From NCBI GenBank assembly GCA_029204225.1, contig CM055092.1:44948087-45012086 (forward strand): a stretch of DNA of 64,000 nucleotides. The letters run 5' to 3'. The translations under genes were made by a program, and so were the position numbers. How positions within the stretch are numbered: position 1 is the stretch's first letter; each line of letters opens with the position of its first letter. The notes beneath the pieces are model-generated. The model saw only the letters and a list, made by a program, of their open reading frames with translations. It was not told the origin of the DNA and ran no database searches. Shown here in pieces: positions 56,036 through 64,000 of the stretch. The DNA comes from Diphasiastrum complanatum. Taxonomy: Eukaryota > Streptophyta > Lycopodiopsida > Lycopodiales > Lycopodiaceae.

Positions 56036-56575
56036 ATGACATTCATAAGGGCACTGTCTCAAAGAGCAGTTGTAAACATCACTACAGGTATGCTATGCAA
56101 CTCTTCACATTTTCATTATGCTTTGGATAGCAAACTGTCACTGAAATACTTGAATGCAATGGTTCATACACGTCTGATTACCAGAAAAATATGTTAGCTG
56201 GAAATCCGCTCTTCAACATGCGATTTCTATGGATTAAACCATTGTCTTGAGCATGATGAGTCATGACATTCATTTTATTTTTAACAACATCTCCAAGCAC
56301 ACAAACCTTTCCTTTTCTGAACAAAAGTCCATTACAGATAGTGAAGTCATCAACACCCTTTTTATCCCTCCCCCAAACCGATCACCATGAACATCAGTCT
56401 CGCTTTAAGTATGGTTTTTGAAATCCATAGCCAATGAATCAGATTTATTAAAAAACCATTCATAGCCCAAGATCACATTAGTCCTATGTAGATTCATGAC
56501 GTGGAAGTCGAGTGGCTCAACATGATCCTGCGTCCGAACTGCAAAATTTGAAACTTATATCCCAAACTTCCATGT
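56036..56575 (-). pseudogene. Gypsy J upstream remnants: protease end, reverse transcriptase lost
   Basis: Near 56.4-56.5 kb the minus strand gives VILGYEWFFNKSDSLAMDFK, the end of a gypsy protease. It is followed within ~100 bases by fragments of integrase N-terminal sequence, including two copies of a YECHDS-type stretch. The reverse transcriptase and RNase H are deleted. Confidence 0.6.
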
Positions 56576-56641
56576 CAGACCTCGAGACAAGATGGACCAC
56601 ATAACGGTGATCACTAGCCGTGGTGGCCACTCGGAGGTTTT

Positions 56642-58334
56642 GCATAATGCCTCTAGTTGCTTCAAAAAGAAAAACCAACTCAAGCAAGCTAATCTCTCCA
56701 AAGAGATTGAAGAAGATTCTGTTGCAAGTGATGGAGAAGGATCACTTATGGTGTCCAGTTTTTCTTCATCACCTTTCAAGAAAGATGGAGCTTGCTACAT
56801 AGAAAGTGGAGCCTCTTCACATATGTGCAGTTCAAAGGAGTCATTTGACTCAATCTTACCTTTCAAAGGACTCAAGAGATCTATTTACACAGCTAATGAT
56901 CATGAGTGCCCAATAGAAGGAATTGGCAACATTCCATTGAAACTTTCTTCTTCAAAAGTTCTTGCACTTTCTAATGTTCTTTTCATCCCAAAACTCACAA
57001 AGAACTTAATTAGTGTGGGAAAGTTGCTTGATAATGGTTGTGATGTAAAGTTCAACTTCAATACTTGTTTTATCAAGAGAAAAGATGAGATCCTTGCTGA
57101 TGGAACTAGATGTAGTGGAATATTTAAGTTGAATTCTTATGAGAATGCAAACCTTTGTGAAGTTTCTTTGTTATCTAAGGAGGAGATGTGGCATAGAAGG
57201 TTGGGTCATCCTAATTTTAAATCTATGTCTTCTATGGTTAAGAAGGTGAAGGCTATTTGTCTTCCAAAATCTCTTTCTAAAGATTTCAAGCCTTGTGAGG
57301 CTTGTGCCATTGCAAAGTCACACAGAAAGCTATATCAAAAGTCTTTTATAAAGACTACTCATCCTTTGGAGCTTATACACGCAGATGTACATTTTTTCTC
57401 TTCTAAAAGTATTGGTGGTGCAACATGTTTTGTCATCTTTATTGATGACTTTACTAGATATACCTGGTTGTATCTACTTTCTTCAAAGGCTATGGTTTTT
57501 TATCACTTCCTAATCTTCAAAGCTTGTGTTAAGAAACAGTTTTCTTTTAAAGTTAAAGCTTTAAGATGTGATGGAGGAGGTGAATACATCTCCAACAAGT
57601 TTCATGACTACTGTGAAGGTGAAGGAATAAAGAGAGAGTTTTCTTGTGCTTATTCTCCATCTCAAAATGGAGTAGCTGAGAGGAAAAACAGATTATGTAA
57701 ATGTGCTAAAGCAATTCGAGTAGCAGCTTCTTTGCCTATTGATTATTGGGGTGAAGCTATAAATTGTGCAAACTATTTGTGCAATAGATTACCTCACAAT
57801 GCACTTGCTAGAAAATCACCTTTTGAAGTCCTGTTTAAGAAGAAACCTAAGGTAGATCACCTTAGAGTTTTTGGTTGTGCTTGCTTTGTTAATGTTCCCT
57901 TGGAAACAAGGAAAAGAGATGATCCTAATTCTATTAAAGGGATCATGGTTGGATATGCATCCAACAAGAAAGCTTACAGAATATATATTCCCTCTACCTC
58001 AACTACAATTGCGAGTAGAGATGTTATATTCCATGAAGATCAAAAATACATTCTTGAGAAGGCCGAGTTCAAAGATTCTCATAAAGATACTCCAATCATC
58101 ACCCTTGAAGATTATCATGGAGAGATGGGGCCAAGAATTGAGGTGGAGTCACCTCGAATCTTTTCACAAAGGAGATCTCAAAGAGAAAGATCCGAGCCTA
58201 GAAGGCTTACCTATGAAGATAGAGGCAAGCAAGTGGAAATCAACTCCACTAATTATGCCTATTTTTTATTTCTCATGAGGAGCCAAAGGATGTATATGAT
58301 TCACTCAACTAGAAGGAATGGTATCTTGCCATGA
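56642..58334 (+). pseudogene. Copia F: gag end, protease and integrase
   Basis: Starts inside the zinc knuckle (HNASSCFKKKNQ) at the joint with gypsy J. Protease: CYIESGASSHM, with Glu in place of the catalytic Asp. The HHCC finger MWHRRLGHPN / CEACAIAKSH, first Asp LELIHADVHF, second Asp ALRCDGGGEYIS and Glu SQNGVAERKN are all present, so the integrase looks complete. The C-terminal part reads ASRDVIFHEDQKYILEKAEF and RRLTYEDRGKQVE. A frameshift and a stop near 58270-58310 separate it from reverse transcriptase. This is the nearest relative of families A and D, and shows what A lost. Confidence 0.92.
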
Positions 58335-59068
58335 AGGAGGAATATGAAGCTTTGATGGCCAATAAGACATGGGAGCTTGTGGATCTTCCATCCAACAAGC
58401 ACATCATTGGTTGCAAGTGGGTTTTTCGAGTCAAGTATAATCAAGATGGCACAATCAACAAGTACAAGACTAGGCTTTGTGCTAAAGGTTTTGCTCAAGT
58501 TTATGGACTTGATTATGACGAGACCTTCACCCCAGTTGCAAAGACGGTATCAATTAGAATCATAATTTATCTTGCTTGTTTTTTCAATTGGCAAGTTCTT
58601 CAACTAGATGTCTCTAATGCATTTCTAAATGGGTATCTAGAAGAAGAGATTTATATGGATCAGCCTATTGGGTTCATCCATGATAAAGAAAAAGTTTGCT
58701 TGCTCTTCAAAAGTTTATATGGATTGAAGCAAGCTCCAAGGTCATGGTATTCTCGACTTAACACCTTCCTTGAGTCACTAGGATTTAATCTTAGTAGCTA
58801 TGATCATTCCTTATATGTCAAGTTTTTTGATAAAGATATTGTCATTCTTCTTATTTATGTTGATGATATCATTCTGACAGGAAGTAGTATCAAGTTAGTT
58901 GAGGAAACCAAGATTGCACTTGGAAAAGAGTTCAAGATGCAAGATCTTGAAAAAATTCACTATATTATAGGATTAGAGATTGACTTTCTTAAAGATAAAG
59001 CTTTTGTATGTCAATCCAAGTATGCTCTTTCAATGTTAAAGAAGCTCAATATGTTGAATTGTAAGATT
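58335..59068 (+). pseudogene. Copia F reverse transcriptase
   Basis: An open frame from MKEEYEALMANKTWELVDL. Contains CKWVFRVKYNQDGTINKYK, LQLDVSNAFLNGYLEEEIY (first Asp), LYGLKQAPRSWYSRL and LIYVDDIILTG (YVDD). It ends at LNMLNCKI with a stop. About 40-50 residues before the TRPDI block are deleted there. The catalytic core is intact. Confidence 0.92.
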
Positions 59069-59724
59069 TAATTTGGCTCACAATAACTAGACCTGACATA
59101 AGCTTTAGTGATCATAAGTTGAGCCAGGCTGTGCAAAATCCTACTATCTATCATTGGAAAATGGCCAAGAGAGTGCTTAGATATATATCTTCAACTTTTG
59201 ATTTTGGTTTATTGTATAAAAGTGAAGATCTTTCTATTATTGGTTATTCTGACTCGGATTTTGCAAGTGATAGAGCAGATCAAAAATCTACAAGTGCTTA
59301 TGTCATATATCTTGGAGGAAACTTGATATCTTGGCTTTCCAAAAAGCAAGATACTGTATCACTCTCATCATGCGAAGCTGAGTACAAGGCACTCACTACA
59401 ACAACAAAGGAAGTGCTTTGGATCAAGAGGTTACTATTGGAACTAAAGATAATCTTGGAAAAGGATCGACCTATGATCATGTGTGACAACATTTCAGCCC
59501 AAGCCCTTGCCAACAACCCGATATTCCATGCAAGGAGCAAGCATATCGAAGTTGCACATCACTTTGTGAGAGAGAAGCTCATTGGAGGGGAAATCAATTT
59601 GGAGCACATCGACACATCATCTTGCATTGTTGATATGCTCACCAAAACTTTGAGAAAAAGTTCCTTCATCAAGCATAGAGCCAATCTTGGAGTTATACCA
59701 AGATCCATGTTCAACTCAATATAG
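59069..59724 (+). pseudogene. Copia F RNase H
   Basis: After the deletion: ITRPDISFSDHKLSQAVQNP across a frame change, then an open frame YSDSDFASDRADQKSTSA, SSCEAEYKAL, MIMCDNISAQALANNP, KHIEVAHHFVREKL and IVDMLTKTLRK, ending SMFNSI. Catalytic acidic residues are present. The end matches B in layout. Confidence 0.9.
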
Positions 59725-59728
59725 ATTA

Positions 59729-60090
59729 TTTTTAGGAGGAGTGTTAAAATTGGAAAAACAAATCCATATTGACTTCTTGGCTTGCTACAAATGTTGTACC
59801 ATGCAAGTATGACTTAGAATTTGCTTTGCACAGAAACACAGATCATGCTACACAATAACACAGACAAAAAACACTCTCCACAGCAAGCTCACATAGCAAC
59901 TGCATTTATGAAAATGAAATTACACTGTACATAAAGTTGTTCACTCAGGCAACTCATGCATGACCAAGGTTGCCGTTGGGGGGACGTGTGTCCCATCGAC
60001 TTGCCTCGTGGCGAGGCCAACTAATCCTTATCCACTGATAGGACCCACACTACAGTAGCACAATGATTCTACTTTAATTCTAACTCTCTC
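59729..60090. repeat. Facing LTR starts of copia F (+) and copia G2 (-)
   Basis: Polypurine tract TTTTTAGGAGGAG (59729-59741), then the F LTR start TGTTAAAATTGG at 59742 on the plus strand. From the other side, CTTTAAGGGAGAGAGTTAGAATT on the minus strand near 60080-60100 is the G2 polypurine tract and LTR start, with AG for TG. The two LTRs meet somewhere between; I cannot place the joint. Confidence 0.6.
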
Positions 60091-60139
60091 CCTTAAAGTA
60101 GAGTCTACTTTTTATATAGTCATATACATAGCTTTAAAG

Positions 60140-61405
60140 TCAACAAATTTTAAGTATAGAAAGCTTTGATCTAGACTTCTCAAACTTTTCTCCAGCAAGT
60201 GGCTTAGTGAAAATATCAGCTAGTTGTTCTTCTGTGCTACAATGAACAACATGAACTTCACGACTCAGCAGTCTCTCACGTATAAAGTGATACTGAATCT
60301 CAATGTGTTTAGTTCTCGCATAGAACACTGGATTCTTTGCTAGCTGAATGCCCCTCTGACTGTCGCTATGTAAAGTCATGGGATTTTTCTGGTTCATGCC
60401 AACTTCTTCCAAGATTTGTCTCAACCATATAGCTTCCTGTGCTGCACTGCACATTGCCTTATACTCTGCTTCTCTGGTGGAAAGAGCAATTGTACTTTGC
60501 TTCTTACTAGACCAGGAAAAGCAACTACCACAAAACTGGAGTACATACTATGTGGTAGATCTACGATCATCATAGTCACCTCCCCAATCCGCATCCACAT
60601 AGCCACGCAACTCAAGTAAACCATCATGCTTCCTGTAAATCAAGCCATACTCTGAAGTGCCTTTCACATAATGCAAAATGCATTTAGCTGCCTTCCAATG
60701 CGTTCCGTAGGTGTTGCCATAAACTGACTTACAATGCCAACAACATAGCATATATCCGGTCTAGTTGTGGTAAGATAAATCAAGCTCCCTACTAACTTTC
60801 TATACAGTATGGCATCAAATGACTGTGAATCATCAAGTTAGAAAGCTTTTTACCTGGTTCAATAGGAGTATTTACTGGTTTGCAATCCTAAACTTGTGTA
60901 GCAACTCTTTGACATACTTCACCTGTAATAAACCCACTTCGTGTCCTTTTTGCCACACCTCTACTCCAAGGCATTAATGCATCAGGCTGAGATCTATCAT
61001 CTCGAATTGTTCCATGAGGTCTTTCTTGATCATCTCTATCATCTCTTGATTATTTCCCGTAATAATCAAGTCATCAACATAAAGAGCAATCAAAGCAACC
61101 ATACCATCAAAGCATAAGACGTATAGATTTGGATCAGAATGTGTTCTCACCATCCCCTTTGAATGAAAGTAGGCATCAATCCTACTATGCCACGCACATG
61201 GTGCTTGTTTAAGACCATAAAGCGCTTTCTTCAAGCGACATACTTTATTTTCGCTACAAAGCCTTCAAGTTGATCCATGAACACTTTTTCTTCTAACTCA
61301 CCATTTAGAAAAGCAGATTTCACATCCATCTGATGCAAAGGCCAACCAAAATGTGAAGCTAAAGCAACAAGTAGACGTAGAGTATTCTCATATCTATTTT
61401 AGTTG
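60140..61405 (-). pseudogene. Copia G2 reverse transcriptase and RNase H
   Basis: Minus strand: FGWPLHQMDVKSAFLNGELE (61.33 kb), a shift, KKALYGLKQAPCAWHSRID, ALYVDDLIITGNNQEM (YVDD, 61.08 kb), then a degraded stretch, [38 protein letters not shown] with a stop, a block ending TREAEYKAM, and MTLHSDSQRGIQLAKNPVFY, KHIEIQYHFIRERL, LADIFTKPLAG. It is a relative of G (similar motifs and polypurine tract) and retains the RNase H end that G lacks. It begins at a joint with gypsy gag near 61405. Confidence 0.88.
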
Positions 61406-61409
61406 CATA

Positions 61410-61760
61410 ACGAGAGTATACCTCTTGAAATTATTGTAAATACTGATCAAGTGGCTAGTTCACCATATGTATCGTCGCATACTGATGATAATATTTGAAG
61501 TCATCTAGGATAGGAAGAAGGGCCACCTTGAAGCTCTTGTAAAAATCCTCCCAAACTCTAGGAGCTTTGGGGTTTTTCCTCAAATCCTGCCACCATGTAA
61601 ATGCTTTGTCTCATAGGTACAAAATAGCTAGGTTGATCTTATTGTCGTCAAAAAAATCGTGCATAGGAAATGTGAATTTCATTGATCAATCCATGACGTG
61701 ACCACATCAAGGGACATATCCTTCTTTTTCCTATTGAAGATTTCTAGTGTAAATAGAGGC
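61410..61760 (-). pseudogene. Gypsy gag fragment
   Basis: The minus strand reads AFTWWQDLRKNPKAPRVWED and FYKSFKVALLPILDDFKYYH, the core of the Retrotrans_gag domain (A..WW..L, then W..F...F). Upstream, MSLDVVTSWIDQ fits the start of this domain. Stops and shifts are present. It is joined directly to the G2 reverse transcriptase. Confidence 0.7.
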
Positions 61761-61829
61761 TAATGTAGTAATTATTGACTTAACTATGTTAATTTCATCA
61801 AATTTTGTTGATCCTTTGCATGTCTCGCT

Positions 61830-62660
61830 GTGAGAATAGATAAGTGTAGTTTATCTGAACACTCGACCATAACGACTGTTTTTAGCAGTTTTTATATGTT
61901 TCTTGTTTACAATATGTGTCAATAAGTAGCTAGGGAGTCAGGACACACATCCCGTAATGAGGACCGAATTGCCATGCTTTGGAAGGCCGCAGATCTGGGG
62001 AAAAGAGATCATACAAAGTATCAGCTTGCTGCCATGGATAAAAGCAAAGAAAAATCGAAGAGAGAGACAGGCCACGAGGAGAGAGATCGCGCACCCTCAC
62101 TCAGGCCAGTCCATTGTGTTTGCAGGCCCATCGCATATTTAGGAAGACATCTCAGTGCATACTTTCGTTTATAGCCACAAGATTCACCTTCCAAACTATC
62201 AATGGTGGAGTGGACCGTTGGATATTAGGTAACGGTGGAGATTGGGTGGGGCCTGGAGAAGTTGAAGGCTGTCTTCAAGGAAACTTTATTGGCTGAAGGG
62301 CGTGACTGGTGAGATTCAATTTGAAGGCTACTAAATTTCAAAGTGACATTTTAGTTCAAAAAGCTATTTTTTAAGCCATTTTGGGTCTTTTGCCTAGACA
62401 TTGGGCCATACTTAACAGATTTGACTCAAACGAAAGGCACCCTAATTGTACCTACAAGTACGGTACCTTAAAACTGAGTGATTGCCATAGAGGTTACCAC
62501 TTGGAATGTGTGCAAAATAATTTGCCCCCTTCAGGGAGCGGCTAGTTGGCAATACGCAACGGAAAGCCTTCATAGTTTGGCGAAACTTTTGGCTTTCAAT
62601 ATGCCACCTAAGCGATGAGTGGCATGGCAAGGCAAAAATAGTAGGTCATTATTTCAACTT
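61830..62660 (+). other. G-like LTR end and leader, plus strand
   Basis: GGACACACATCCCGTAATGA and CCGAATTGCCATGC (61942-61977) resemble the G LTR (near 33930-33965). Downstream, the leader hairpin GTACC...GGTAC (62448-62466) and neighbouring words (GCTAGTTGGCAATACG, GAGTGATTGCC) match the G leader near 31.1 kb. No gag. It shows a third G-related element in the opposite direction to G2. Confidence 0.5.
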
Positions 62661-63359
62661 TTTGATCTCGCCATTGTACTTGAGACCTCTTTTTAAGTCT
62701 ACATGTGTGTTTTTGGGCTGTTTGGAGAATGGCAAGTGCGAGTGAATCAATTTTGGGCGAAGCTAGCAAGTTGGATGACATTTTATAGATTATGAACAAT
62801 GTAATACAATTTTTTTGTATACATCATTTTTGAGAATATATGAACCACTTTTTCTACGAGGCTCTTTCATTTCTATGATCTCCATTTCCATGGTGCAGAA
62901 CACAATGTAATTGCAACTGGCATTATCTCCATTGGGGAGATCTTCGGTCACTTGAACACTACAATCAAATATCGAATCGACGCTTGCCCTTGTTGAAGTT
63001 TCAGATATATCGGCTGTATTTTTTGTCTTGATTGCCCTAGTCTGCATTGTCCTTGTCTTGGCATATTTGGATATGTTTAGAAGATGATCTGATCAAATTT
63101 TTATCGCAACAAATCTAAGTGAACTTATATCGCATGTTTGGATTGGTTGTGGCAAAGGTTCGATCAGGTCATCTTTCTGAACTTATCCAAAAAACACCAT
63201 GGTAAAGGCAAGGCAGACCAAGGCTATGAAAAACAAACATGTAGGAAAACCATAGAAATTGTTGAATGAATAATAACTTGAATTAATAACAGGAAAACAA
63301 ACATGTAAGAACAACCATAGAAAACTGTAAATATATTTCTATAAAAAATTTCTGTACAT
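62661..63359. other. Mostly no gene; degraded exon copy at 62840-62960
   Basis: On the minus strand ISPMEIMPV and MEMEIIEMK at ~62.87-62.95 kb resemble the block at 63.42-63.55 kb. The DNA (TTATCTCCATTGGGGAGAYC) is clearly a duplicate. The rest is unassigned. Confidence 0.35.
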
Positions 63360-63418
63360 GTGTGTCATCCACATCAAGGGAGACCAACTTTTTATCTGTA
63401 TCAACTTTCTATGATCTC

Positions 63419-63777
63419 TACATCCATATCTCCAGTTGGAAGTAGCTTGGGTGGAGAACACTCTGCCACTACAACTGGATATGAATTTTTGATCACAAAC
63501 TTTGTGGTCTCCTGCCTGAAGTGCGTTATCTCCATTGGGGAGACCTTCGGCATTTAAACTAAAAAAAAACAACACAGTTAAATGTTATTAATCAAAGATT
63601 AGTTATTGGGAATGTGATTATTAAAAAAAAACAAAAACACAATTAAATATTATTAATCAAAGATTACCTCTTCCAAATTAGGAAGTTCATCTTGTAGTGC
63701 AAGCCAATTGAAAAAGTGTTTGGCATTGCATACCGTATACCAACTACAATTGACAGAATCAACCTGCTGGGAGGAGT
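63419..63777 (-). CDS. Two possible exons of an unknown gene
   Basis: Minus strand. Exon-like block 1 (about 63767-63668) lies between an acceptor CCTCCCAGCAG and a donor GAG|GTAATC and reads NAKHFFNWLALQDELPNLEE. Block 2 (~63555-63419), after a T-rich run and AG, reads VSPMEITHFRQETTKFVIKN, SYPVVVAECSPP and GDMDVEIIES, then a stop. Both look like real protein and have fair splice signals. I do not recognise the family; a CACTA accessory gene or a host gene fragment are both possible. A degraded copy of block 2 lies at 62.84-62.96 kb. Confidence 0.3.
63570..63667. repeat. Short tandem duplication within the putative intron
   Basis: ACACARTTAAATRTTATTAA followed by TCAAAGATTA occurs at ~63574-63600 and ~63639-63667. 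Confidence 0.7.
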
Positions 63778-64000
63778 GCAGTATCCGATATAAACGAAAG
63801 TTAGTAACAAAATTTTAACATTATGTAATATCAGATCAATGCACAGAAGATTATAATGAGATCTACAATGGAAACAAGCATGCGTCGAACCGATATCCAA
63901 AAAATATTGTTTGAATATCGGATCAGAGCACACAATATGAAAAGAAACCAAACAATATATACAGAGGCGCATCGAACCGATATTGATAAATTTTTACCTC
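63778..64000. other. No gene seen; ATCGGTTCGAYGC duplicated
   Basis: On the minus strand GATATCGGTTCGAYGCRY occurs at ~63880-63900 and ~63965-63985. Possibly intron of the gene suggested on its left. Confidence 0.35.

Noticed and set aside
63664-63972. 102-codon minus-strand frame
   Set aside because: It covers the exon-like block in a different frame and runs through the likely intron; hydrophobic AT-rich composition only.

Overview
The window looks like nuclear DNA from a land plant with a large, repeat-rich genome. I infer this from Ty1/copia LTR retrotransposons with initiator-tRNA-Met primer sites (TGGTATCAGAGC), Ty3/gypsy elements including one with a chromodomain, CACTA (En/Spm) transposons, and a tRNA-like SINE. 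I cannot name the species. No ordinary host gene is convincing. Nearly everything is mobile DNA in different states of decay, nested and broken.

Layout. 1-2864: a rearranged copy of a non-autonomous copia family (A1), with its gag part on the plus strand, a foldback at 243-379, and its LTR and pol-like part on the minus strand. 3-5 kb: copia scraps and a tandem SINE dimer. 5.07-7.55 kb: one CACTA end with a broken TnpA-like gene. 7.6-10.6 kb: unassigned DNA with small repeats. 10631-17056: a complete copia element (B, minus strand) with LTRs identical by eye, a perfect 5-bp target duplication and an open 1315-codon gag-pol. B sits inside the gag of an older copia (C1, 10.58-21.1 kb). 21134-28440: two interleaved elements, D and E. 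E keeps gag but carries a long open pol-like frame without catalytic residues. 28441-29412: gypsy integrase, then a SINE monomer. 29975-34137: decayed copia G. 34.8-39.2 kb: two fused gypsy elements (H, I). 39.2-40.7 kb: palindrome cluster and a copia scrap. 40.9-46.2 kb: a broken CACTA TNP2 transposase with a SET-domain reading frame beside it. 46.27-46.88 kb: long CT microsatellites. 46.9-50.4 kb: a second family A copy (A2). 51.5-52.4 kb: palindromes and a TnpA-like first exon. 52.4-54.7 kb: copia C2. 54.7-56.6 kb: gypsy J with chromodomain. 56.6-59.7 kb: copia F, a near-complete relative of A. 59.7-61.4 kb: copia G2. 61.4-62.7 kb: gypsy gag piece and a G-like LTR/leader. The last 1.3 kb may hold exons of an unknown gene.

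How they work together. Two element pairs stand out. B is an apparently complete element and E its hollowed relative. F carries a full pol set (broken here) and A is its hollowed relative. A and E keep gag (A also keeps the protease motif), LTRs, primer site and polypurine tract. Their integrase and reverse-transcriptase parts have been removed or scrambled while the reading frame stays open. This fits families mobilised in trans by partners such as B and F. The strongest leads are these open but catalytically empty frames, the SET-domain frame linked to a CACTA transposase, the foldback at the window start, and a very short SINE with clean target duplications.
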